Shown: positions 24,561-35,498 of the stretch, one piece after another
How positions within the stretch are numbered: the first letter of the stretch is position 1
Layout: each line of letters opens with the position of its first letter
From: Devosia riboflavina
GTDB lineage: Bacteria > Pseudomonadota > Alphaproteobacteria > Rhizobiales > Devosiaceae
NCBI RefSeq assembly: GCF_000743575.1
Contig: NZ_JQGC01000006.1
Coordinates: 124,001 to 188,000, forward strand
Length of the DNA stretch: 64,000 nucleotides
Reading direction: 5' to 3'
Position numbers and translations under genes: made by a program
Notes under the pieces: model-generated
Database searches by the model: none
Told to the model about the DNA's origin: nothing
Seen by the model: only the letters and a program-made list of their open reading frames with translations

Positions 24561-26057
24561 TCAGGCCATGGTCGGCATCTGAAGTTCCGCACCGTCCTTG
24601 ATGCCGCTCGGCCAGCGCGCCGTAACGGTCTTGGTCCGCGTCCAGAATTTTATCGAATCCATGCCATGCTGGTTGAGGTCGCCAAAGGCACTGGCCTTCC
24701 AGCCGCCGAAGCTGTGATAGGCGAGGGGGACCGGCACCGGCACATTGACGCCCACCATGCCCACATTAACCCGCGCCGCAAAATCCCGAGCAGCATCACC
24801 ATCGCGGGTAAAAATGGCGGTGCCGTTGCCATAGGGATTGTCCATCACCAGTTGCAGGGCCTCGTCATAGGTCTTGCTACGCACGACGCTCAGCACCGGC
24901 CCAAAGATCTCTTCCTTGTAGATGTCCATGTCCGGCGTCACGCGGTCGAACAGCGTCGGGCCGACGAAGTAGCCATTCTCATAGCCCTGCAAGGAAAAGT
25001 CGCGCCCATCCAGCACGAGGTCGGCTCCCTGGCTCACCCCGCTCGAAATCAGGTTTCTTATGCGCTCCTGGCTCGCCTTGGTGATCACCGGCCCCATTTC
25101 CGACGCCTTGTCGCTGGCCGGCCCCACCTTGAGTTTTTCGACGCGCGGCTTCAGCGCAGCGACAATCCTATCCGCCGTTTCGGCGCCCACTGGCACCGCC
25201 ACCGAGATCGCCATGCAGCGCTCACCGGCTGAGCCATAACCGGCCCCGATCAGCGCATCCGCTGCCTTTTCCATGTCGGCGTCGGGCATGATGACCATGT
25301 GGTTCTTAGCCCCGCCGAAGGCCTGCACGCGCTTGCCCTGCGCTGCCGCTGTGCCATAGACATAGCGGGCAATCGGCGTCGACCCGACAAAGCTGATCGC
25401 CTCGATTTTCTCATGGTCGAGAATCCCGTCGACGACTTCCTTGCCGCCATGCACGACATTCAGAATGCCTTTGGGCAGGCCCGCTTCGATGGCGAGCTGC
25501 GCCAGCCGCACCGGCACCGAGGGATCGCGTTCCGACGGCTTCAGGATAAAGGCATTACCTGCCGCGATGGCCGGCGAGAGCATCCAGAGCGGAATCATCG
25601 CCGGAAAATTGAACGGCGTAATCCCCGCGCCAATGCCCACCGGCTGGCGCATCGAATACATGTCGATCCCTGGCCCGGCACCATCGGTGAATTCGCCCTT
25701 CATGAGATGTGGCGCCCCAGCCACGAACTCCGCCACTTCCAGCCCGCGCTGAATGTCGCCCTTGGCATCCTCGACCGTCTTGCCATGTTCGCTCGACAGC
25801 AGCGCTGCAAGCTCATCCATCTGTTGGTTGATCAGACCGACAAAGTTGAAAAACACCCGCGCCCGTCGCTGCGGATTGGTCGCTGCCCATTTCGGCTGCG
25901 CCGCTGCGGCCGAGGCCACTGCGGCTTCAAGGTCGGCAGCGCTGGCAAGCGCCACCTGAGCCTGCACCTCGCCGGTCGCGGGGTTGAAGACGTCCTGAAA
26001 ACCAGCGGCAACGCCCTCAGTTTCGACGCCGTCGATGAAATGACCAATCCTGCGCAT
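24561..26057 (-). CDS. mmsA: CoA-acylating methylmalonate-semialdehyde dehydrogenase family protein
   Basis: The start is 26057 (MRRIGHFIDG), with AAGGAGG upstream on the minus strand. The 498-residue aldehyde dehydrogenase has GITPFNFPAMIPLWM near residues 145-159, the nucleophile Cys281 (GERCMAI), and Asn252 in place of the general-base Glu of ordinary ALDHs (GGAKNHMV), a mark of the CoA-acylating MMSDH type. It converts malonate or methylmalonate semialdehyde to acetyl- or propionyl-CoA in valine, inositol or beta-alanine catabolism. It is divergently transcribed from a LysR regulator. Confidence 0.87.
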   Translation of the reverse strand: MRRIGHFIDGVETEGVAAGFQDVFNPATGEVQAQVALASAADLEAAVASAAAAQPKWAATNPQRRARVFFNFVGLINQQMDELAALLSSEHGKTVEDAKGDIQRGLEVAEFVAGAPHLMKGEFTDGAGPGIDMYSMRQPVGIGAGITPFNFPAMIPLWMLSPAIAAGNAFILKPSERDPSVPVRLAQLAIEAGLPKGILNVVHGGKEVVDGILDHEKIEAISFVGSTPIARYVYGTAAAQGKRVQAFGGAKNHMVIMPDADMEKAADALIGAGYGSAGERCMAISVAVPVGAETADRIVAALKPRVEKLKVGPASDKASEMGPVITKASQERIRNLISSGVSQGADLVLDGRDFSLQGYENGYFVGPTLFDRVTPDMDIYKEEIFGPVLSVVRSKTYDEALQLVMDNPYGNGTAIFTRDGDAARDFAARVNVGMVGVNVPVPVPLAYHSFGGWKASAFGDLNQHGMDSIKFWTRTKTVTARWPSGIKDGAELQMPTMA

Positions 26058-26092
26058 GCTGACCTCCTTGGTGCCGGGCAGCATTCGCAGTA

Positions 26093-26108
26093 TGATCAGT
26101 GCACATCA
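26093..26108. promoter_or_regulatory. Candidate LysR operator between mmsA and its divergent regulator
   Basis: TGAT-N8-ATCA, with a GTGCAC core inside, lies midway in the 92-base divergent gap. A T-N11-A core inside a dyad is the classical LysR box form, and the flanking gene encodes a LysR protein. Confidence 0.5.
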
Positions 26109-26149
26109 ACACGAGAAAAATCGAATCCGTTGTGCGGAAAGTGTAGTCA

Positions 26150-27031
26150 ATGAACTGGGACGACGTGCGCATCTTTCTCTCGGTCGTGCGACACGGCCAG
26201 ATATTGGCTGCCTCCAGGGCTCTCAACCTCAACCACGCCACAGTCGCCCGCCGCCTCACCGCCCTTGAGGAGGACCTTGGCAGCGTTCTCCTCCGTCGCC
26301 ACACCCAGGGTGCCGAACTGACGCCCTACGGTGAAAAGTTTCTCGTGCACGCCGAAGCCATGGAAAGCGCCGGCCTAGCCGCACACGGCCTCACCGGCAC
26401 CGATAGCGCCGGCGAAGGTACGGTGCGTATCGGTGCCCCCGATGGCTTCGGTGTCGCCTTCCTTGCCCCGCGCCTCCACGAACTGTCCGAGCGCCATCCC
26501 CAGTTGCGCGTCGAACTCGTTCCCGTGCCGCGCGCCTTTTCGCTGTCCCGTCGCGAGGCCGACATAGCGGTGACCATGGAACGCCCGCGGGAAGGGCGGC
26601 TCATTGCCCGCAAGCTCACCGACTACGCCCTCGGCCTTTATGCTGCACAAAGCTATCTCGCCCGATATGGCAGCCCCGAATCCCTCGAAGACCTCAAGCA
26701 GCATCGTCTCGTGGGCTATGTGGAAGACCTGCTCTTTTCCGCTTCCCTCGATTACACGGCCGAGTTTCACAAGGAATGGCGCTCCACCATCGCCGTCTCT
26801 TCGGCCATGGGCCAGACCGAGGCGGTTCGTTCCGGCGCCGGCATTGGCATCCTGCACGCCTTCATGGCTCGCCGAGCACCAGACCTCATCCCGGTCCTGC
26901 CGCAACACAGCCTCACTCGCTCCTATTGGACCGTCTGGCACGAGGACCTGCGCGGCTCTCGCCGCGTCGCCATCGTCTCGGATTTTCTGACAGAGCTCGT
27001 CACCCGCGACCGCGCGATCTTCTCGGCCTGA
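26150..27031 (+). CDS. LysR-family transcriptional regulator
   Basis: A 293-residue protein with an N-terminal helix-turn-helix (GQILAASRALNLNHATVARRLTALE near residues 16-40) and a substrate-binding-like effector domain from about 90. The HTH sequence with NHATVARR matches the branch found beside mmsA in alphaproteobacteria. Divergent orientation suggests it controls the MmsA-type dehydrogenase and perhaps the PTE-family hydrolase behind it. Confidence 0.85.
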   Translation: MNWDDVRIFLSVVRHGQILAASRALNLNHATVARRLTALEEDLGSVLLRRHTQGAELTPYGEKFLVHAEAMESAGLAAHGLTGTDSAGEGTVRIGAPDGFGVAFLAPRLHELSERHPQLRVELVPVPRAFSLSRREADIAVTMERPREGRLIARKLTDYALGLYAAQSYLARYGSPESLEDLKQHRLVGYVEDLLFSASLDYTAEFHKEWRSTIAVSSAMGQTEAVRSGAGIGILHAFMARRAPDLIPVLPQHSLTRSYWTVWHEDLRGSRRVAIVSDFLTELVTRDRAIFSA

Positions 27032-27122
27032 AAAACCGCCGCGACGCGACCTGACGGCAGCGGGCAGGGCGGTTCACTCCGCTCGCCATCCACGTCTTCC
27101 CTCCTTCCAATACGGTCTTTAC

Positions 27123-27136
27123 TGAAATAAATTTCA
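27123..27136. promoter_or_regulatory. Palindromic operator candidate upstream of the CUT2 transporter operon
   Basis: TGAAAT-AA-ATTTCA is a perfect 14-base palindrome in a strongly AT-rich block, flanked by TTTAC and GTAAA so that the dyad extends to about 25 bases with one inserted base. It lies about 130 bases before the first gene of an operon that encodes a SorC-family repressor, the obvious candidate binder. The gap 27032-27268 holds no gene. Confidence 0.6.
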
Positions 27137-27268
27137 TGTAAAGAAAAATTGCGCAAGTCGCTTGACGGCGACCAGAATCGTCCGCTATCGATGGGGTGTT
27201 GGAAAAAATATCAACGCATGGGAAAAATTGCTGGCGGGAGGCCAGCGATGTCCTGAGGAGGAGATCGA

Positions 27269-28285
27269 ATGCGTATGAACAAGAGCGCGCTGAGCGTGGC
27301 TTTGCTGGTCGGCGTCAGCCTTGGCGGGGCAGGGACGAGCTATGCCCAGGCCGGTTTTCAGTGTGAACCGGGCGAAACCTACGTCATGAACGTCATGGTT
27401 TCGGCCCACCCCTATTGGGTGCCGGTCTATCAGGGTTTCAAGCAGGCCGCCGAGGCCATGGGCTGCGAAACGGTATTTTCCGGCACGCCCGACTATGACA
27501 TCGCCAAGCAGATCGCCTCGTTCGAACAGGACCTGATCAAGAAGCCGGCGGGCATTCTGCTGCACCCGATGCAGGCGGACCCGTTCATCGAGCCTATCAA
27601 CCGCGCCATCGAGGGCGGCGTCGAGATCGTGACCTTCGCGGCCGACTCGCCCAATTCGAACCGCACCGCCTATGTCACTTCGGACAACGTCGCCGAAGCC
27701 AAGTTTGCGGCCGAGGAGATCGTCAAGCAGGTGGGCGATGCGGGCCAATATGCTGTGCTCGAAAACCCCGGCCAGAGCAATCACGACCTGCGCGTGACCG
27801 CCTTCATCTCCTATATGGAAGAGAACTATCCGAATATGGAACTGGTCGGTCGCCAGGCCACCAACCAGGATAGCAACGCGGCCTATCGCGCCACCGCGTC
27901 CATTCTCCAGGCCAATCCCGAACTCGACGCCATGTGGATCCCTGAAGCGGGCTCCGCTGAAGGCGCCGTCGCGGCGGTTCTCGAAGCCAAGGCCGACGTG
28001 CTCATCATGCATGCCGACGTCACCCCGACGACGCTCGAGCACATCAAGGCCGGCAATATCCACATGGCGCTCAATCCCAACCAGGGCATCCAGGGTTTCA
28101 TGGGCTTCGTCGCCACCTTCATGGCAGCCCATTCGGACATGTTCGACCCGTTCAACGACTACAAGGTCTCCGGCTACAACCCCATGCAGATCCCCTTCGT
28201 GGACAACGGCTTTGCCGTGATCACCAAGGAAAACGCCGACTCGTTCGACCTCGGCGTCTACATGGAAGGCCGCGATCCCACCTGA
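27269..28285 (+). CDS. CUT2-family (ribose/AI-2-type) ABC substrate-binding protein
   Basis: ATG 27269 follows GAGGAGGAG. A signal peptide (residues 1-27, ending SYAQA) precedes a type I periplasmic binding fold of the RbsB/LsrB group: [23 protein letters not shown] near 47-70, [20 protein letters not shown] near 89-108, and repeated lobe strands ending near 330. It feeds the ATPase and permease that follow. The sugar or signal bound is unknown; the product is 338 residues, usual for the family. Confidence 0.86.
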   Translation: MRMNKSALSVALLVGVSLGGAGTSYAQAGFQCEPGETYVMNVMVSAHPYWVPVYQGFKQAAEAMGCETVFSGTPDYDIAKQIASFEQDLIKKPAGILLHPMQADPFIEPINRAIEGGVEIVTFAADSPNSNRTAYVTSDNVAEAKFAAEEIVKQVGDAGQYAVLENPGQSNHDLRVTAFISYMEENYPNMELVGRQATNQDSNAAYRATASILQANPELDAMWIPEAGSAEGAVAAVLEAKADVLIMHADVTPTTLEHIKAGNIHMALNPNQGIQGFMGFVATFMAAHSDMFDPFNDYKVSGYNPMQIPFVDNGFAVITKENADSFDLGVYMEGRDPT

Positions 28286-28311
28286 TCCCCTTGTTTCCTG
28301 ACGAACCGCTC

Positions 28312-28336
28312 GCGCCGGACCATTTGGGTTCGGCGC
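28312..28336 (+). other. Hairpin between CUT2 binding-protein and ATPase genes
   Basis: GCGCCGGAC-CATTTGG-GTTCGGCGC forms a 9-pair stem with one G-U pair, 26 bases after the stop. No U run follows. As with the other transporter operons here, it may protect the binding-protein mRNA end. Confidence 0.55.
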
Positions 28337-28365
28337 AGGCACCAGGTGCAATGCGAGCGACGACC

Positions 28366-29888
<1,523 letters not shown>

Positions 29889-29892
<4 letters not shown>

Positions 29893-30890
29893 CCACTCAG
29901 ATTGTCGAAGCACAGACGGGCAAGTCGCCGGGCAGTACCGGTTCCGGCTGGAAACGCCTCGCCGGCATGCGCGAAATCGGGTTGATCCTGATCATCCTGG
30001 CGCTCTTCGCCGCGATGTCCTTTGCCTCGCCCTATTTCCTCACCTGGGAAAACATGCGCGCCATGGCCATGGCCTTCGCCGTGGAAGGCATCGTGGTGGT
30101 CGGCATGACCATCCTGCTCATCTCCGGCGGCATTGACCTTTCGGTCGGTTCGGTCACTGCGTTGGCCATGGTCATCGCAGGCCTGCTGTTCCTCAACGGT
30201 GTCGATCCCTGGACGGCCTCGCTGATCGCCATTCTCGCCTGCACCGCCATCGGCGCGCTCATGGGCTTCTTCGTCACCAAGGTCGGTTTGCACCATTTCA
30301 TCGTGTCGCTCGCCGCCATGGTGATTGCCCGCGGCGCCTGTCTCCTCGGCACTGGTGGACGTCCGCTCGGCCTCTTCACGCTACCACCTGAGTTCAAGTT
30401 CATCGGTCAGGGCTCGATCGGCGTCATTCCCGTCGTCATCGTGATCTTCGTGGTTGTTGTCGTCGCCTTCGACTTCATGCTGCGCCGCACCACCATGTTC
30501 CGGAAGGTTTTTTACACCGGCAGCAACGAGAAGGCGGCCGCCTATTCCGGCATCCGCACCAAGAAGGTGATCTTCCTCACAACGACGCTGTGCTCTGCCC
30601 TCTGCGGCTTTGCCGGGGTCATCTACATGGCCCGCTTCGGTTCGGCCCAGCCCACCTTCGGTGTCGGCATGGAACTCAACGTCATCGCCGCGGCGGTGAT
30701 CGGCGGAGCAAGCCTTTCGGGCGGCTCGGGCACCATTTTTGGCGCCATCCTCGGAACGATCCTGCTTTCGGTGGTTTCGAGCTCGCTCGCCTTGCTCGAC
30801 GTATCGGTCTACTGGCAGGACATTATCCGAGGATCGATCCTGCTCGCTGCCGTGACCATCGACCACTACCTCAGCAAGCGGCGCAGGTGA
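29889..30890 (+). CDS. CUT2 sugar ABC transporter permease (RbsC-type)
   Basis: A 333-residue membrane protein with about nine helices. The family motif [18 protein letters not shown] near 78-95 and [23 protein letters not shown] near 260-282 are present. It is the only permease in this operon, so it should form a homodimer, unlike lsr systems, which have two permeases. Confidence 0.87.
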
Positions 30891-30893
30891 TCC

Positions 30894-31895
30894 ATGTTCA
30901 GGCGACTGGGTGACGAGATGACCGAAAACAGCGACTTCGAAGCAACGCGCCAGATCTACACCGTGCTCGTGATGCACTTCCTCGAGGGCCACAAGCAGTC
31001 TGACATTGCCGAGGCGCTGAACCTGTCGACCTCCAAGGTCAACCGGCTGATCGCCCAGGGGCGCAAGCAGGGCATGGTGCGGATCGAGATCGAGTCGCCT
31101 TTCCAGCGGCTCGTTGAAATCGAACGCCTGCTTGTCCAGGCCGCCGGTCTCGGCAGCGCCGTGGTCACGCCCACGGTGTCAGGCAATCTCGATACGACCC
31201 TGAAACAGGTCGGCCGTGCCGCCGCCAATCAATTGCTTGAATCGCTGCGCGACGGCGACGTCATCGCCATCACCGGCGGCAAGGCGGTCAGCGCCGTGGT
31301 CGACAATCTCGATCCCGAACGCACCTTCGATGTCACCGTCGTGCCGCTCACCGGCGGCGTGCAGGGCAAATACTATACCGACGTCAATCACCTGGCCTCG
31401 CGTCTCGCCGAACGGCTGGGCGGCAGCACCCATCTCGTCCATGCCCCGCTTTTTGCCGAAAGCATCGAGCAGCGCGACATGTTGATGGAACTGGGCTCGG
31501 TCAAGGAAGCGTTCCAGCTTGCCCGCAAGGCCGCCATTGCCCTCGTCGGTATCGGCTCCATCCAGACGCCGGGTTCGAGCTACTACGACCTTCATCCCGA
31601 CTCCACGGCCGACCGCGAACGCCTGACCAAGAGCGGCGTCGTCGCCGAATTCCTGGCCCACCTCATCGGCGAAAACGGCGAAGTCGCCGACTACGCCCTC
31701 AATTCGCGCCTCGTGGCCCTGTCGCCCGGTGATCTCGCCGGCTGCCCAAAGGTCATCGGCGTTGCAGCCGGGGCCGAAAAGGTCCTGCCGATCCGCGCGG
31801 CCCTCCGCGGCCACTATCTCAATTCGCTTGTGCTCGACGAAGAAACCGCGGCCGGCGTGCTCGACAAGATGGAAAGTAAGCAGAATGTCGCCTGA
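30894..31895 (+). CDS. SorC-family (DeoR-like, LsrR/EryD type) transcriptional regulator
   Basis: A 333-residue regulator. The N-terminal helix-turn-helix is HKQSDIAEALNLSTSKVNRLIAQGRKQG (about residues 34-61), followed by a sugar-phosphate-isomerase-like effector domain with DVIAITGGKAVSAVV near 122-136 and GGVQGKYYTDVNHLASRLAERLGG near 153-176. Such repressors release DNA when bound to a phosphorylated ligand, which fits the downstream FGGY kinase. ATG 30918 is an alternative start. It overlaps the aldo/keto reductase start by 11 bases. Confidence 0.85.
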   Translation: MFRRLGDEMTENSDFEATRQIYTVLVMHFLEGHKQSDIAEALNLSTSKVNRLIAQGRKQGMVRIEIESPFQRLVEIERLLVQAAGLGSAVVTPTVSGNLDTTLKQVGRAAANQLLESLRDGDVIAITGGKAVSAVVDNLDPERTFDVTVVPLTGGVQGKYYTDVNHLASRLAERLGGSTHLVHAPLFAESIEQRDMLMELGSVKEAFQLARKAAIALVGIGSIQTPGSSYYDLHPDSTADRERLTKSGVVAEFLAHLIGENGEVADYALNSRLVALSPGDLAGCPKVIGVAAGAEKVLPIRAALRGHYLNSLVLDEETAAGVLDKMESKQNVA

Positions 31896-32880
31896 TGCGA
31901 ACAAGCGAGAGATCGGCGCCTCCGGCATAAAGGCTTCGGCCATCGGCCTTGGCACCTGGGCCATTGGCGGCTGGATGTGGGGCGGTACGGAAGAATCCGA
32001 ATCCATCGCTGCCATCCAGGCGTCCATCGATGCCGGCATAACCCTGATCGACACCGCCCCCGCCTATGGCCAGGGCCTTGCCGAAGAACTCGTCGGCCGC
32101 GCCATCAAGGGCCGCCGCGACAAGGTGGTGCTTGCCACCAAATGCGGCCTCGTCTGGCACACCACCAAGGGCCACCACTTCTTCGATTATGACGGCAAGC
32201 CCGTGCACCGCTATCTCGGCCGCGATGCCATTTTCTACGAGGTGGAACAGAGCCTCCGCCGCCTCGGCACCGATCACATCGATCACTACATCACCCATTG
32301 GCAGGACCCGACGACCCCAATCGCCGAAACCATGGACGCCCTTGTCGAGCTCAAGCAGCAGGGCAAGATCGGCTCCATCGGTGCCAGCAACGTCTCGGAA
32401 GCCGACCTCAAGGCCTATATCGCCACAGACGCGCTCGATGCGATCCAGGAGGAATATTCCATGGCCCGCCGCGGCATCGAGAGTACGCTGCTCCCGCTCT
32501 GTCGCGAGAACAACGTTTCGGTCCTCAGCTATTCCTCGCTCTCGCGCGGTCTTCTCACCGGCAAGGTCGGTGCCGATCGCGAGTTTTCGGGCGACGACCA
32601 GCGCCGCACCGACCCGCATTTTTCCCTCGGCAATCGCGAGAAGGTCGGCCGGCTAATGGCCGACATCGCCCCTATCGCTGCGGCTCATGGCGCCACGCCG
32701 TCGCAAGTCGTCATCGCCTGGACCATCAGGCAACCGGGCATCACTTTTGCCCTTTGCGGTGCGCGCAATGTCAGCCAGGCGCGCGAAAATGCGGGGGCCG
32801 CCGAAATTGACCTGAGCCCGGACGAAATCACCACCATCAGCGAGGCCGTCACCCGGCAACTCGTCCAGCTCGACGCCTGA
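31885..32880 (+). CDS. Aldo/keto reductase
   Basis: ATG 31885 lies inside the regulator's last codons; the longer upstream frame is not coding. The 331-residue NADPH-dependent barrel has the tetrad Asp and Tyr in DTAPAYGQG, Lys in LATKCG and His in YITHWQDP, and the C-terminal cofactor region near GARNVSQARENAG. It likely oxidises or reduces the carbonyl of the imported polyol or ketose. Confidence 0.84.
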   Translation: MSPDANKREIGASGIKASAIGLGTWAIGGWMWGGTEESESIAAIQASIDAGITLIDTAPAYGQGLAEELVGRAIKGRRDKVVLATKCGLVWHTTKGHHFFDYDGKPVHRYLGRDAIFYEVEQSLRRLGTDHIDHYITHWQDPTTPIAETMDALVELKQQGKIGSIGASNVSEADLKAYIATDALDAIQEEYSMARRGIESTLLPLCRENNVSVLSYSSLSRGLLTGKVGADREFSGDDQRRTDPHFSLGNREKVGRLMADIAPIAAAHGATPSQVVIAWTIRQPGITFALCGARNVSQARENAGAAEIDLSPDEITTISEAVTRQLVQLDA

Positions 32881-32907
32881 CCGAACCCAAAGCACCGAAC
32901 TTTTCAA

Positions 32908-32930
32908 CGCTGTCGCAAGACAGCGAGGGG
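32908..32930 (+). promoter_or_regulatory. GNRA-tetraloop hairpin abutting the ribosome site of the GlpD-like gene
   Basis: CGCTGTC-GCAA-GACAGCG is a perfect 7-pair stem closed by a GCAA tetraloop, running straight into GAGGGG, the ribosome site for the TTG start at 32938. It could tune initiation of this gene relative to the reductase upstream. Confidence 0.55.
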
Positions 32931-32937
32931 TACTCTA

Positions 32938-34668
32938 TTGTCTCAACAACGACGCGACAGTTTCGAACAGATCGGTGCCGATGGCGCCTTCGACGTCATC
33001 GTCGTGGGTGGTGGCATCAACGGGATCGGCGTTTATCGCGAGCTGGCCCTGCAAGGCCTGCGCGTGCTCCTCGTCGAGCGCAACGATTTCGCCTCCGGCT
33101 GCAGCGCCGCCCCCTCGCGCATGATCCACGGCGGCCTTCGCTATCTCGAAAACGGCGAGTTCTCCCTCGTCCGCGAATCCCTCCGCGAGCGCGATGCCCT
33201 GCTTGCCAACGCCCCCCACATGGTGCGGCCATTGCCGACCACCGTCCCCATCACCTCGCTTTTTTCCGGCCTTCTCAACGGCGCGGCGAGTTTCCTCGGT
33301 TTTTCCGGCCGGCCCGCCCCACGTGGCGCCGTACCGATCAAGATCGGCCTCTGGCTCTATGATTGGACCACCCGCAACCGCCGCGTCTTGCCGCCGCATA
33401 GTTTTCGTACCGCTGCTGAAACATTCAAGACCTGGCCCAAGCTCACGCCGCGCCTCACCTATTCCGCCACCTACTACGACGCTTGGATCAGCTATCCCGA
33501 GCGCCTGGCCCTCGAACTCGTGCTCGATACCAAGCGCCTCGCGCCAAACAGCCTCGCGCTCAACTATGCCGAACTGGTGCCCGAAAACGGCGGCTATGCT
33601 CTCCTCGACAAGCTGACCGGCCGCCGCTTCCCCGTCTCCGCCCGCGCCATGGTCAACGCCACCGGCGCCTGGCTCGATGAGTCCCTTGTCGCCCTCGGTG
33701 CCGCCAAAAAGGACCACGAGAACTTCGTCTCCGGCACCAAGGGCTCCCACATAGTGCTCGACAATCCCGCGCTCTTCGAAGCGCTGGGCGGGCACATGAT
33801 CTTCTTCGAGAACGAAGACGGCCGCGTCTGCATCGTCTTCCCCTATCTGGGCCGCGTGCTCGCCGGCGCCACCGACATCCGCGTCGATAGCGCCGAGCGC
33901 GTCGCCTGCTCGGATGAAGAACGCGACTATATCATCGGCGCCCTGCGCGGCGTTTTCCCCGCGCTGACAATCACATCCGAACAGGTCGTCTTCAGCTTCA
34001 GCGGCATTCGCCCGCTACCGCGCAGCGACCAGCAATTCACCGGCCGCATTTCGCGCGGTCATTTCGTGCACCGCATCGACGGCGACGTACCGCAATTCTG
34101 CATGGTCGGCGGCAAGTGGACCACGTTCCGCGCCTTCGCCGAACAGACCGCCGACGCGGTTCTGGAAGCCCTCGGCCAGGAGCGCCTCGCGGACACGCTG
34201 GCCCTTCCCATCGGCGGCGGCGAGAACTTCCCCAAGAGCCCGGCCGATCTCGTCCAGCGCCTGACTTCGCGTCACGGCATCGCGACAGATCGCGCCACCC
34301 GCCTCGTCGACCTCTACGGTTCCCGCGCCGAAGACGTCCTGGTCTTCTGCCGCGCCTGCACGGACGACGAACCGCTCGACTCCGGCACAACGCTGACGTC
34401 AGCCGAGATCGTCTTCCTCACCCGGCATGAACATGTCGCCGATCTCGCCGATCTCGTGCTCCGCCGCCTGCCGCTCGCCATCACTGGGGCGATCTCGGCC
34501 AGCCGCATCGCTGCCATCGCCGCTATTGCCGCAGCCGAACTCGGCTGGAGCGCCACCGAAACCGCCGCGCAAATCGCCCGGCTCACAAACGAACTCGCAA
34601 CCTATCACGGCGTCACCGCAGAAATGCTGGCGCTGAGGACCGACGAAAGGAACCAGCCATGCGCGTGA
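32938..34668 (+). CDS. GlpD/EryB-like FAD-dependent glycerol-3-phosphate or polyol-phosphate dehydrogenase
   Basis: Uses a TTG start with GAGGGG seven bases upstream. The 576-residue protein has the FAD motif VVGGGINGIGVYRELALQG near residues 20-38, LVERNDFASGCSAAPSRMIHGGLRYLE near 45-71, and a DAO barrel plus C-terminal helical domain as in GlpD. In ery operons the homologue EryB oxidises erythritol 4-phosphate; the presence of an FGGY kinase and SorC regulator makes a polyol-phosphate role plausible. It transfers electrons to the quinone pool at the membrane surface. Overlaps the aldolase gene by 10 bases. Confidence 0.8.
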   Translation: MSQQRRDSFEQIGADGAFDVIVVGGGINGIGVYRELALQGLRVLLVERNDFASGCSAAPSRMIHGGLRYLENGEFSLVRESLRERDALLANAPHMVRPLPTTVPITSLFSGLLNGAASFLGFSGRPAPRGAVPIKIGLWLYDWTTRNRRVLPPHSFRTAAETFKTWPKLTPRLTYSATYYDAWISYPERLALELVLDTKRLAPNSLALNYAELVPENGGYALLDKLTGRRFPVSARAMVNATGAWLDESLVALGAAKKDHENFVSGTKGSHIVLDNPALFEALGGHMIFFENEDGRVCIVFPYLGRVLAGATDIRVDSAERVACSDEERDYIIGALRGVFPALTITSEQVVFSFSGIRPLPRSDQQFTGRISRGHFVHRIDGDVPQFCMVGGKWTTFRAFAEQTADAVLEALGQERLADTLALPIGGGENFPKSPADLVQRLTSRHGIATDRATRLVDLYGSRAEDVLVFCRACTDDEPLDSGTTLTSAEIVFLTRHEHVADLADLVLRRLPLAITGAISASRIAAIAAIAAAELGWSATETAAQIARLTNELATYHGVTAEMLALRTDERNQPCA

Positions 34669-35498
34669 GCAGCAAGGCCCGAATGAACCGACTCTTTGCC
34701 AATGGCGGCTGCCTCGACGTCGCCATCGACCACGGCGTCTGCAACGAACCGAGCTTTCTTCAGGGTCTCGAAGACATGGCCGGCGTCGTCGATGCCCTCG
34801 TTGACGCCAAGCCCGACGCCATCCAGATGGCCTATGGCCAGGCCGACCTGCTGCAGTCCCGCCCGGGCAAGGACAAGCCCGCGCTCGTGATGCGCATCGA
34901 CATGGGCAATCCCTACAATGCTCAGCGCCACAGGGTCATGTGGTCCATGCTGCAGAACCACGAAGAGCCCATCATCGGCGCGCTCGAAATGGATGCCGCC
35001 TGCGTGGTGGTCAATCTCTTCATGCTGCCCGACGAGCCCGAGCTTTTCCGCCAGTGCGTCGCCAATATCAGTCGCGTGCGCGCCGACTGCCTCAAATACG
35101 GCATGCCCCTGATGATCGAGCCTCTGGTCATGCTCCCCAATGATATTCGCGGGGGCTATCAGGTCGATGGCGATGCCGAAAAGATCGTCACCCTCGTGCG
35201 CCTCGCCTCAGAAATGGGCGCCGATATCATCAAGGCCGACCCAACCGACAATCCCGATGATTTCCACCGCGTGGTCGAAGCTGCCCGCGTGCCGGTTCTG
35301 GTGCGCGGCGGGGGCAAGGAGGACCTCAAGGCCGTGCTCGCGAAATCAGCCCGCTTGATGGGGCAGGGCGCCAAGGGCATGGTCTACGGGCGCAATATCT
35401 ATCAGCATGCCAATCCGCGCGCGGTCGTATCCGCCCTGATGGCGATCATTCATCAGGGCGCCAGCGGCGAGCAAGCCTGGGACGTGTACAATGGCTAA
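34659..35498 (+). CDS. Class I aldolase, DeoC/FbaB (DhnA/LsrF-like) family
   Basis: A 279-residue barrel enzyme with AIDHG near 22-26 and the Schiff-base Lys192 in ADIIKADPTDNP, followed by the phosphate-binding loop LVRGGGKEDL near 214-223 and GAKGMVYGRNIYQH. These are the marks of archaeal-type FBP aldolase and LsrF. It should cleave or rearrange a ketose phosphate made by the adjacent kinase, giving DHAP or a similar product. The substrate is unknown. It overlaps the GlpD-like gene upstream and the kinase start downstream (8 bases). Confidence 0.8.
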   Translation: MRVSSKARMNRLFANGGCLDVAIDHGVCNEPSFLQGLEDMAGVVDALVDAKPDAIQMAYGQADLLQSRPGKDKPALVMRIDMGNPYNAQRHRVMWSMLQNHEEPIIGALEMDAACVVVNLFMLPDEPELFRQCVANISRVRADCLKYGMPLMIEPLVMLPNDIRGGYQVDGDAEKIVTLVRLASEMGADIIKADPTDNPDDFHRVVEAARVPVLVRGGGKEDLKAVLAKSARLMGQGAKGMVYGRNIYQHANPRAVVSALMAIIHQGASGEQAWDVYNG

